A DNA stretch of 64,000 bases from JBALVT01 sp045110675 (GTDB lineage Bacteria > Pseudomonadota > Gammaproteobacteria > Pseudomonadales > Halieaceae). Location: contig JBGCGJ010000011.1 of the NCBI GenBank assembly GCA_045110675.1, positions 1 through 64,000 of the forward strand. The letters are read 5' to 3'. A model generated the notes under the pieces. It ran no database searches and was not told where the DNA came from. It was given only the letters and a program-made list of their open reading frames with translations. Positions 54,520-62,481 of this stretch are shown one piece after another. The stretch's first letter is position 1. Every line of letters begins with the position of its first letter. Position numbers and translations under genes: made by a program.

Positions 54520-55542
54520 TCAGCTCAGGAGCTGATCCAAAATCCTTTCAACCGTCGCAGCACCCAACCAGGAAAGTAACCCCAGGGCAGCATAAAACAC
54601 ACCGCGAGCGGCTGTAGAGGCCTGTATTGGGTTTATCTTCGCGTCAAGAATACGTGTTTCAAGCAACAGTAGGCTTTGCATCCGCTCGACACTCACAGCC
54701 TCAGATTTTAACGCCGCTTTTTCCATCGTCAGTATCTCAGCTCGAACTCGTTGGAGTTCACCGTTGCGCAATTGAAGCAGTCTGCGTCCAGCGCCCCAGG
54801 CTGCGATACCTGAGCAAGCGAAACAAACGATGACCAGGGATAGAACTAATGCGACTGAAGCATACCCTGCCCCAGGGTCTACAAAGTGAACCGAGAGAAT
54901 TCCAAACATCAATGTCAGTAAAAGCGCAGACATGCTGCTCTGGCGTACGGCTGGTTGAAGTACGGAGGCATTGAATACGCTGTCGCAAGGCACAGTATAT
55001 GCAAGTCTTGATACTAAGATTCCATTACCGATCGCAGCAAAAATAAATCGGCCCGCAACCCAACCAAAGGGTAGGCACCACGCCCAATTGATGAAATGGG
55101 GTAGTATCCAATACTCGCTTGTCCATTCGACCTGGCGTTCAGCAATATCTATCGCCGAAATCAGAACGACCGCTATGCCTACAAGGCCGGGAATCCAGCC
55201 CCACCAGCGCAAGGTAGCCAACCTATCTATATCCAAAAAGCCATCAGCCGCCTGCAGCAAGGCAGCATTATTCAGCGTTACCTGCGCAAGGATAAATCGG
55301 GCTGTCACCGCATACATCAGCAACAAGATGCTGAGAAAAGATATTCGATAGTCGCCAACAAGCCAGGCGCAGCCCACGGTTGCTGGATCATGGCCCGCAA
55401 TAAGCTCGCCAGGTCGCCCTGTGAGCAACTCCAAGCTGACAAAACCTGCCAACACAATTAGTGTGGCAAGAACACCTGTGAGGGGCGGAGGTATAGATAC
55501 CGTTTGAAAAAAGACAAAGCTAAGCGGCGATTTATCCGACAA
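54520..55542 (-). CDS. Hypothetical multi-pass membrane protein
   Basis: 340 residues with about seven hydrophobic helices (TGVLATLIVLAGFVSLELLT, SFLSILLLMYAVTARFIL, IPGLVGIAVVLISAIDIA, HFINWAWCLPFGWVAGRFIF, SSMSALLLTLMFGILSVHFV, ASVALVLSLVIVCFACSGIA, GVFYAALGLLSWLGAATV) and one cytosolic amphipathic stretch (RNGELQRVRAEILTMEKAAL). I do not recognise the family. It is a lone minus-strand gene between the AruHI-like pair and the nucleoside block. Confidence 0.65.
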   Translation of the reverse strand: MSDKSPLSFVFFQTVSIPPPLTGVLATLIVLAGFVSLELLTGRPGELIAGHDPATVGCAWLVGDYRISFLSILLLMYAVTARFILAQVTLNNAALLQAADGFLDIDRLATLRWWGWIPGLVGIAVVLISAIDIAERQVEWTSEYWILPHFINWAWCLPFGWVAGRFIFAAIGNGILVSRLAYTVPCDSVFNASVLQPAVRQSSMSALLLTLMFGILSVHFVDPGAGYASVALVLSLVIVCFACSGIAAWGAGRRLLQLRNGELQRVRAEILTMEKAALKSEAVSVERMQSLLLLETRILDAKINPIQASTAARGVFYAALGLLSWLGAATVERILDQLLS

Positions 55543-55651
55543 TGCCTACCTCCCTGGTGTTGATTCACTACATCCCTGAAACACTGATTATATATTTACA
55601 CATACGGGATAAAACGCAAGAAGAGTGAGAATGGCTGAAGCGCCGTGGACA

Positions 55652-57364
55652 CTATTTTGCGAGCGAGCTCTGGTGTTTTTCGATCATTGCGGAGAGACGC
55701 GCTTTAGCTCGATTCATCGCCTCGGAGAAAGACTCATCTTCGATTTTTTCTACAATCTCGTAATAGCACTTAACCTTTGGTTCGGTACCTGATGGACGCA
55801 CGATAACCCTGGAGTTATCGGTTGTGCGATAGATGAGTACATCACTCACCGGGAAACCCAGAGACTGTGTATTTCCGTTAGCATAAATTCGCAAGCCTTG
55901 GGATAAGTCATCACAATAGTGTAAAGGCAGCCCCGCAATATCGCCTGGCGGATTTGCCCTCAATGCATCTCCAATCGAACCTGCTCCCGGTTTCAGTGCA
56001 ATGCTTCGCTGGCCGGTGAGATAGATTCCAAAACGACGATAAATATCTTCCAAATGATCCAATACAGTGCAACCACGCTGTGCGAGTTTGTCAGCCATCT
56101 GCGCAAATGCCAGCAGTGCCGACAAACCGTCTTTGTCACGCACTTGTTTTCCCGGCGCATAGCCGAGCGCTTCCTCATAGGCGAACAAAAACTGCCGCTT
56201 GCCAGCTGCGTCTTCGTTATCCATTGCGACGTTGGCCAACCATTTAAAGCCGGTGAGTGTTTCGTGAAAATCCGCTCCGGCTGATTCGGCCAATTCTTTC
56301 AGCAATCTTGAAGAGACAATCGTTGTACAGACAATGGGCACGAAGTCGTGATCCATTTGCAAAAGGTAGTCCGCTAACAGGACACCGATCATGTCTCCGG
56401 TGAGCATTTCGTATTCACCCTCCTGCGTCCTGACAGCCACTGCGAGTCTGTCTGCATCGGGATCGTTGGCGCAAGCCAATGTCGCACCATGTTCGCGGGC
56501 CAAAGCAATGACTGCATCCATGGCACCGGGCTCTTCCGGATTGGGAAAATTGACAGTTGGAAAAGTCCCATCTGGTTCACGCTGAGACGCAACGCTATAC
56601 ACCGAACCGAAACCGGCATCCGCCAACATAGATTCGGCTATCGGCGCCCCTACTCCGTGCATTGCCGTATACGCGATGCTAATCGAACGGCTGCCGGGCT
56701 GGGTAGCAAAAAGAGGGCTTGCTTGAATGTTGTCAATATATGATTGGTAGAAGCCGTCATCGAGAACAACAATTTTTCCCTTCGCCGTACCCTTCTCAAA
56801 CTCGATCCACGACACATCGCCGTTTGCTACTATGTCGATTTCTTTCGCAATCCCAGCATCGTGTGGTGGAATAATCTGCGCACCATTACCCCAGTAGACC
56901 TTGAAACCGTTGTACTCGGGCGGATTGTGGCTCGCCGTTACCACCACTCCAGCAGCACAGCCTAAATCCAGCACACCGAAGGCCGCCACAGGGGTTGCCG
57001 CTACGTCGGACGTAACATAAGCAGTAATCCCCATCGCTGCGAATACACAAGCGGATTCTTTGGCAAATCGTTTCGAATCTGATCGGCCGTCATAGGCAAC
57101 CAGCACCCCTCTATTTGCCGCGTCATTCACATTCTGTAAAAGGTATTGCCCCAATCCTGCCGAAGTTTGCCGAATAACCAGGACATTCATCATGGCAGGG
57201 CCTGCCCCGACAACACCGCGCAGCCCTGCGGTTCCAAATTCCAGGCGGCCGGAAAAACGTCGATCCAGCTCGTTCTGATCACCGGACTCGATCAGTTGCT
57301 GAAGCTCCCTTCGGCTGGTTGCGTCAGGGTCTTTCTCCAACCACTCACGAATTTTATTGTCCAT
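55652..57364 (-). CDS. Phosphohexomutase/phosphopentomutase, PGM2-like
   Basis: 570 residues of the alpha-D-phosphohexomutase family. The phosphoserine loop is VVTASHNPPEYNGFKVYW, followed by GNGAQIIPPHDAGI, close to human PGM2, a phosphopentomutase. Metal-binding NDPDADRLAVA and the C-terminal phosphate site RPSGTEPKVKCYYEI are present. In the block with deoD, adenosine deaminase and deoC it probably converts (deoxy)ribose-1-phosphate to the 5-phosphate, the job of DeoB in E. coli (inference). Confidence 0.88.
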   Translation of the reverse strand: MDNKIREWLEKDPDATSRRELQQLIESGDQNELDRRFSGRLEFGTAGLRGVVGAGPAMMNVLVIRQTSAGLGQYLLQNVNDAANRGVLVAYDGRSDSKRFAKESACVFAAMGITAYVTSDVAATPVAAFGVLDLGCAAGVVVTASHNPPEYNGFKVYWGNGAQIIPPHDAGIAKEIDIVANGDVSWIEFEKGTAKGKIVVLDDGFYQSYIDNIQASPLFATQPGSRSISIAYTAMHGVGAPIAESMLADAGFGSVYSVASQREPDGTFPTVNFPNPEEPGAMDAVIALAREHGATLACANDPDADRLAVAVRTQEGEYEMLTGDMIGVLLADYLLQMDHDFVPIVCTTIVSSRLLKELAESAGADFHETLTGFKWLANVAMDNEDAAGKRQFLFAYEEALGYAPGKQVRDKDGLSALLAFAQMADKLAQRGCTVLDHLEDIYRRFGIYLTGQRSIALKPGAGSIGDALRANPPGDIAGLPLHYCDDLSQGLRIYANGNTQSLGFPVSDVLIYRTTDNSRVIVRPSGTEPKVKCYYEIVEKIEDESFSEAMNRAKARLSAMIEKHQSSLAK

Positions 57365-57393
57365 GGATAGTACGCTCCGTAACTCGGCCTAGA

Positions 57394-58104
57394 CTATTTA
57401 CTGATTGCTACCTGCAAGCCGATGTTGATCATTTCGTGAAGTGACAATTGCCTGTCTTCTGATGACAGCGCGGCTCCCGTGCGAATGTGGTCTGTGACCG
57501 TACAGATGGCAAGTGCTTTCGCCCCAAACTCTACCGCAGCGCTGTAAACACCCGATGCTTCCATTTCTACCCCCAGAATATTGTATTGCTCCATGATGTC
57601 GAACATGGCGGTGTCGGGTGTGTAAAACAAATCCGCAGAAAAAATATTGCCCACTTTAACGGATACCTCCGCAGCTCTCGCGGCGGCCACTGCCCTCTCC
57701 ACTAGTCCGAAATCCGCAATGGCAGCGTAGTCGTAACCACCAAAGCGAATCCGGTTTACATTCGAATCTGTCGAGGCCCCCATTCCAATGACCACATCGC
57801 GCAACTGAACGTCTTCACTTACGGCGCCACAACTACCGATACGAATAATCTCCTTCACTCCGTATTCGGTGATCAATTCCTTGGTGTAAATCGACGCGGA
57901 GGGAATACCCATGCCACTGGCCATTACAGAAACGCGCTGGCCTTGATAGGTTCCCGTAAAGCCCAGGATATTTCGCACATCTGTCACCAACTCCGCTCCA
58001 TCAAGAAAATTTTCAGCGATGTATTTTGCCCGCAGTGGATCCCCGGGAAACAAAACGGTATCTGCAAATGCGCCTGTGTCGGCATTGATATGGATTGAAC
58101 CCAT
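57394..58104 (-). CDS. deoD: Purine nucleoside phosphorylase DeoD-type
   Basis: 236 residues, the hexameric bacterial type. It splits purine nucleosides with phosphate to the base and (deoxy)ribose-1-phosphate. Motifs: VLFPGDPLRAKYIAENFL, SGMGIPSASIYTKELI, IRIGSCGAV, NILGVEMEASGVYSAA and the catalytic aspartate region CTVTDHIRTG. A gap of 29 bases separates it from the mutase gene. Confidence 0.95.
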   Translation of the reverse strand: MGSIHINADTGAFADTVLFPGDPLRAKYIAENFLDGAELVTDVRNILGFTGTYQGQRVSVMASGMGIPSASIYTKELITEYGVKEIIRIGSCGAVSEDVQLRDVVIGMGASTDSNVNRIRFGGYDYAAIADFGLVERAVAAARAAEVSVKVGNIFSADLFYTPDTAMFDIMEQYNILGVEMEASGVYSAAVEFGAKALAICTVTDHIRTGAALSSEDRQLSLHEMINIGLQVAISK

Positions 58105-58170
58105 GGTGGTACTCCTGTCGGATGCGGTTGTTGGTATATTAGATACGTCAGTTATTAATCGCTGTTTGCT

Positions 58171-59694
58171 TCAATAGCTCGCTTCAAATTCGGCGAATCT
58201 TTTTTCCAGTTGCCATTGCATACGGGCCTTTTCGTTTTCAGCCAAAAAACTGGCGCAGTGATCGGATAAAGCTCGATGTGTTTTTTGTTTTGCGCAGGCT
58301 CGTACTTTTTTGCCCTTGGGCACACTAGCAAACAAACTGTCGCCTGGCAGGAAGCTGTAGGCCAATGCATTCCGAGAGAGTTCTTTCAAATAGGAGTAAC
58401 TTAGATCGTAGGTTTGTGTGGCACGTTGGTACTCGTGAGTGAGGTCGATCCTCGCCACACCCTCGTCATCCGTAGACAGCGCCAGTGGCACTCCCTGCTC
58501 GCGGTACAATGTGAAAGGATGATTATCACCCTCCACTTCTAAAATAACCGCATTGCTGGTCAGATTAATTTCTACCAGAATTTTCTCGGCGGCCATGTGC
58601 CGTAGCAACTCGAAGGCGTTGTTCTCATGAATGATATCAACCCCATGCCCGATGCGTGTTGCGCCAGCAATATGGACAGCTTGGTCGATATGATTCAGCA
58701 ATTCTCTGGGGGCCACCAAGGGCAGAGCCAACTCCCCGGCATGCAGAGAGATGCCAGAGGGAGTACTGGGGATAAGTTGCGACACTTGCTGCACGATCCG
58801 CATTTGCGCTTCATAGTCACGCAGAGCTAAAGGAGCATCTTCTGGCGCCACAAAATTCAATCCTACAAAACGCGGATCCTGCTGTATCAACTTGAAAGCC
58901 AGCAGGGTTTGCGCCAGGACCTGGTCCAGAGGAAAAGCGCGAATAACCTGTGCCAGATAGCGAACCTCTACAGCACAGCCAGGGGGCTTCAGATCTGCCG
59001 CACAGCCCAACTCATTGCGCCAATCTTCTTCAACCTGGTCGGTGAAGCGTATTGTCCGTCGTACTAGGTCTTCCAACTGTCGATCCGACACGAGTTCCTG
59101 CAGAGGCTTATCGGCATCAAAGTTGGAGGATTCCCGAATCAGCGTCCTCGCCTCATGCATGCCGTAGGAGACCATGGTCTCCAGGTAGTGCGTATTTTGA
59201 CGTTCGGCTCTGGCGGTGACCTCGGCTAACATACTACCCTGCCGACCCGTGCTGGCATTTAGGTAACGCCCGAAGGTAGAGAAGAATTGATCGTGGCCGG
59301 ACTCTGGGCCACGCTGATAATTTCGCACCGAAAAGGCATCGATAATCTCGTTAACCGTATCGGGGTTATATTGAATATCCGAAACTTTGGGGCGGTTTAC
59401 CGCAGTATCACAAGGCGGTAAGACCACTGTATGAGTCGCTAGCTCGATGCATTTCCCATCCTCAGCAGCCCAGCGGATATAACTTTCTGCATAGACGGCA
59501 CCATCCAAATGGGTATGCAGCTCGCCACCCTTTGGGAAGCCCAGAAGAAACTTTCGCAGCAGCGGCGGATCATTACGGACTTGATTAAAGTAGGATTCAA
59601 CCGACGCAGAAAGCGCGGTAGGAGTGAGGAGAGTCAAAGTGAACAGAGGTACAAGCGTTGGGAGTTGCTTAACCCAATTGAAAACCTTATTCAT
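58171..59694 (-). CDS. Exported adenosine deaminase (ADA2/ADGF-like)
   Basis: 507 residues with an N-terminal signal peptide (LVPLFTLTLLTPTALSASVE). Zinc and catalytic residues are visible: GELHTHLDG (two His), SLHAGE (His and Glu), TRIGHGVDI (His) and LSTDDEGVAR (Asp pair). The extra N-terminal region and the size are those of ADGF/ADA2 secreted deaminases, not the 340-residue cytosolic Add. It would turn periplasmic or extracellular adenosine into inosine for uptake. The tail has several Cys and a basic stretch (GKKVRACAKQKTHRALSD). Confidence 0.9.
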   Translation of the reverse strand: MNKVFNWVKQLPTLVPLFTLTLLTPTALSASVESYFNQVRNDPPLLRKFLLGFPKGGELHTHLDGAVYAESYIRWAAEDGKCIELATHTVVLPPCDTAVNRPKVSDIQYNPDTVNEIIDAFSVRNYQRGPESGHDQFFSTFGRYLNASTGRQGSMLAEVTARAERQNTHYLETMVSYGMHEARTLIRESSNFDADKPLQELVSDRQLEDLVRRTIRFTDQVEEDWRNELGCAADLKPPGCAVEVRYLAQVIRAFPLDQVLAQTLLAFKLIQQDPRFVGLNFVAPEDAPLALRDYEAQMRIVQQVSQLIPSTPSGISLHAGELALPLVAPRELLNHIDQAVHIAGATRIGHGVDIIHENNAFELLRHMAAEKILVEINLTSNAVILEVEGDNHPFTLYREQGVPLALSTDDEGVARIDLTHEYQRATQTYDLSYSYLKELSRNALAYSFLPGDSLFASVPKGKKVRACAKQKTHRALSDHCASFLAENEKARMQWQLEKRFAEFEASY

Positions 59695-59746
59695 TCGACA
59701 CAGACTCCATTACAGAAAAACAGCGCACATCAACGCAGCACGAAAT

Positions 59747-60988
59747 TTATTCTACAACATCCCACTTCAGTTGCAGTGCTTTGAGGCCTCGAAAAACCAG
59801 ACCAGGGTGATGCTCGGGCTGTGATTGCGCTAACTGAATATTGCGAAAACTGCGGAGCACGGAAGTAAATACAATCTCCAATTCAAGCCTAGCTAACTGA
59901 GCGCCCAGGCAAAAGTGCCGACCTTTGCCAAATGCCAGGTGTTTGTTCGGTTCGCGAACGATATCGAATTGATCAGGGCTTTCAAATGCTTCGGGGTCTC
60001 TATTTGCGGAACCGTACAAAAACCCCAGGGTCTCACCTTTCTTAAAGCCGAAGCCTTTGAATGCGAAATCTTCGAGTACATAGCGATGAAAGTAATGAAG
60101 CGGCGGATCATAGCGCAGCATTTCTTCGATCGCGGAATCGATCAATTCGGGGCTCTCGGCCAATCTCAGATATTGCTCGGGATGACTTAGTAATGCCAAC
60201 ATACCGTTTCCGGCTGCGTTTACGGTGGATTCGTGGCCGGCATTCAGCAATAAAATACAGGTAGAAATCAGCTCGTCGTTTTTCAGCATCAAACCATCAT
60301 CTTCCACTTGAGCCAATACACTGATTAGATCGTCGGTGGGTTCCGAGCGGCGCTGCTCGAGCAGATCAGCAAGATAATCTACAAATTCGGTGGTAGCGAG
60401 CTCCGCCGCCTCGGCGTCTTCGGGGCGCAAGTCTTTCTCGTACAAGCGAACAATGGCCGCAGACCAGGGCCGCAATCGATGATGATCGCAGTCTGGTAAT
60501 CCCAACAATCTACCGATCACGGATACCGTCACCGGGGCCACCAAATCTTCCAGAAAATCCATGCTGCCAACAGCCCGCACTCGGTCCAGGGATTCATCGA
60601 CGAGCTTTTGTATTCCATCGCGCTGAAGCTCAATCTGAGCTGTGGTAAATCCCTTGACCAGCAGTCGCCTAAGCCGCAAATGATCCTCACCCTCTGTCTC
60701 CAAAAGATTGTTAGCGATGAATCGACCGTAGTTTGGTAAATTTGCCCAAACTTGTTCTGCTCGCCTGACGCGAACTTCATCAGCGTTGAGCACGTGCTCT
60801 AGCGTCCTGCCAAGGCTTTTGTGAACCAGTAACCGAGAGATGTCTTCGTGGCGAGTAATAAAAGTGACACCCCAATCGGGGTCAAAAAAAATGGGACTGC
60901 TTTCCCTCAGTGCCGCGTAGACGGGATAAGGATCAGCAGAGAACTGCGTGCTATAGGGTTTGAATTCAATTTTGTTCACATTTTCCAT
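59747..60988 (-). CDS. Cytochrome P450
   Basis: 413 residues, bacterial soluble class I type. The I-helix is LLNAGHESTVNAAGNGM; the heme-cysteine loop is FGKGRHFCLGAQLARLE with Cys 360. The K-helix EEMLRYDPP lies about residue 292. It needs a ferredoxin and reductase, neither adjacent. It is divergent from deoC and 52 bases upstream of the adenosine deaminase; a role in nucleoside degradation is not obvious. Confidence 0.94.
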   Translation of the reverse strand: MENVNKIEFKPYSTQFSADPYPVYAALRESSPIFFDPDWGVTFITRHEDISRLLVHKSLGRTLEHVLNADEVRVRRAEQVWANLPNYGRFIANNLLETEGEDHLRLRRLLVKGFTTAQIELQRDGIQKLVDESLDRVRAVGSMDFLEDLVAPVTVSVIGRLLGLPDCDHHRLRPWSAAIVRLYEKDLRPEDAEAAELATTEFVDYLADLLEQRRSEPTDDLISVLAQVEDDGLMLKNDELISTCILLLNAGHESTVNAAGNGMLALLSHPEQYLRLAESPELIDSAIEEMLRYDPPLHYFHRYVLEDFAFKGFGFKKGETLGFLYGSANRDPEAFESPDQFDIVREPNKHLAFGKGRHFCLGAQLARLELEIVFTSVLRSFRNIQLAQSQPEHHPGLVFRGLKALQLKWDVVE

Positions 60989-61206
60989 ACACGAAGCACT
61001 CTGCGAGAGGTAGCGATAACGCCGTTTACCTAAATCTCGACGCTAAAGCTGTCGATGCACCAACGACCTCGGTGATCTTATAGGAATGCGTTTGTCGCGC
61101 AAGCGATTGCCCTGAATGCACTCGCGGGAGTATTACCGAACGCGGGAGGCTGGGTCCTATATACTCTTGGATGTTTCTGTGATCCAAAACCTGTAACTCA
61201 TGTCAA

Positions 61207-61256
61207 CTTTTATCTTTGTATATTTTTATTATTCTTTTTTAACAAGAAGATAAAAG
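61207..61256. repeat. Inverted repeat with 10-bp arms in the deoC/P450 region
   Basis: CTTTTATCTT at 61207-61216 and AAGATAAAAG at 61247-61256 are exact reverse complements separated by 30 A+T-rich bases, about three helix turns. The arms could be paired regulator sites on the same DNA face. Confidence 0.5.
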
Positions 61257-61373
61257 CTTTACCTAATCCTAAATGTAGAATATTCCTGCCTGCCAAAGCC
61301 CCACTCAAGACACCTAGAAATCACTTTAAGTCCTAATTGTATTGTCCACGACTCGATCGATCTCGGCCTTCAA

Positions 61374-61402
61374 TTGACACTCTAAATTGATATACCTATG
61401 CT
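61374..61402 (+). promoter_or_regulatory. Sigma-70 promoter for deoC with overlapping dyad
   Basis: TTGACA (61374-61379), 17 bases, then TATGCT (61397-61402) make a near-consensus promoter. The inverted repeat TCAATT-N9-AATTGA (61370-61390) covers the -35 box and could be a repressor site. A transcript from about 61408 would include only the ATG at 61435, which decides the deoC start. Confidence 0.6.
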
Positions 61403-61434
61403 CAGTCGATTGCATCCAACAAAGGCCAAATGGC

Positions 61435-62472
61435 ATGGATCCCAAGTCTAAGACCACTATTGAGAACGCTCTGGCAAATTTGTCCGACGACAATGAACCG
61501 GCCAATCTTAAATTGGTGGAGTTAAGAACCCGAAATACCGGAATCGATTTTCAGATTGACGCCGTGGATAGTGTACGCGTCAATCTTAGCGCGGTGAAAC
61601 GCCGGGTGGACAGTTTAGGCGGCCGAAGAACTGTTAAAAAGCAGTGGCAAGCTGCCTGGCTGCTCAAAGCCATCTCCTGTATCGACCTAACCTCCCTGGC
61701 CGGGGATGATACGCCGGGACGAATCAAGCGACTGTGTGCCAAGGCCCGGCATCCGGTGCGCAATGATATCGCTGCAGCATTGGGTATCGAGTCATTGAAT
61801 GTGACCACCGGGGCTGTGTGCGTGTATCACGAGATGATCGAGACAGCAGTCGAAGCTCTACAGGACACAGATATTCCCATCGCCGCGGTGTCCACGGGGT
61901 TTCCCGCAGGTTTGTCTCCCCTGGAAACGCGCTTGCGTGAAATAGAACTGTCTGTAGCAGCCGGGGCCGCAGAGATTGATATTGTCATCAGCCGACGTCA
62001 CGTGCTCACAGGACACTGGCAGGCGCTGTACGATGAGGTCAAAGCCTATAGAGAGGCCTGCGGAGATGCACGGCTGAAAGCGATTCTGGCCACGGGAGAG
62101 CTGGGTTCAATCGCCAACATAGGCCGCGCCTCAATGGTTTGTATGATGGCCGGTGCAGACTTTATTAAAACCTCGACGGGCATGGAAGCCGTCAATGCCA
62201 CGTTACCTGTCAGCTTGGTGATGGTTCGAATGATACGGCAATACAGCGAATTGACTGGTCAGCGTGTTGGTTTCAAGCCCGCTGGAGGAATTGGTAACGC
62301 CAAACTTGCCTTGTCCTATCTTACCTTGATCAAAGAAGAGTTGGGCAACGCCTGGCTGGATCCTTATTACTTTCGCTTCGGAGCCTCCAGCTTACTCGGC
62401 GATATCGAACGGCAACTCGAACACTACGTGACCGGCCATTACGCGGCCAGCAATCACAACCCCATGGCCTAG
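61435..62472 (+). CDS. deoC: Deoxyribose-phosphate aldolase, animal-like type
   Basis: 345 residues. It cleaves 2-deoxyribose-5-phosphate to acetaldehyde and glyceraldehyde-3-phosphate. The Schiff-base lysine K245 is in GADFIKTSTGMEAVNAT and the second lysine in VGFKPAGGIG. RRTVKKQWQAAWLLKAI, LTGHWQALYDE, ILATGELGSIAN and HYVTGHYAA are nearly the human DERA sequence, rather than the shorter E. coli type. The ATG at 61435 is chosen because the promoter lies at 61374-61402. Confidence 0.95.
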   Translation: MDPKSKTTIENALANLSDDNEPANLKLVELRTRNTGIDFQIDAVDSVRVNLSAVKRRVDSLGGRRTVKKQWQAAWLLKAISCIDLTSLAGDDTPGRIKRLCAKARHPVRNDIAAALGIESLNVTTGAVCVYHEMIETAVEALQDTDIPIAAVSTGFPAGLSPLETRLREIELSVAAGAAEIDIVISRRHVLTGHWQALYDEVKAYREACGDARLKAILATGELGSIANIGRASMVCMMAGADFIKTSTGMEAVNATLPVSLVMVRMIRQYSELTGQRVGFKPAGGIGNAKLALSYLTLIKEELGNAWLDPYYFRFGASSLLGDIERQLEHYVTGHYAASNHNPMA

Positions 62473-62481
62473 GAACCTGCG

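Larger units (their letters stand above)
60989..61434. promoter_or_regulatory. Divergent control region between the P450 and deoC
   Basis: 446 bases without a gene, A+T-rich from 61200 to 61340. It contains a direct repeat CGCGGGAG (61123-61130 and 61141-61148), the inverted repeats TTGGAT-N9-ATCCAA (61167-61187) and CTTTTATCTT-N30-AAGATAAAAG (61207-61256), and a strong sigma-70 promoter for deoC (61374-61402). Together these suggest a regulated promoter. Confidence 0.55.

Noticed and set aside
54520..54535. Palindrome TCAGCTC-AG-GAGCTGA as a terminator
   Set aside because: It overlaps the last codons of the membrane protein gene and has no T-run on either strand.
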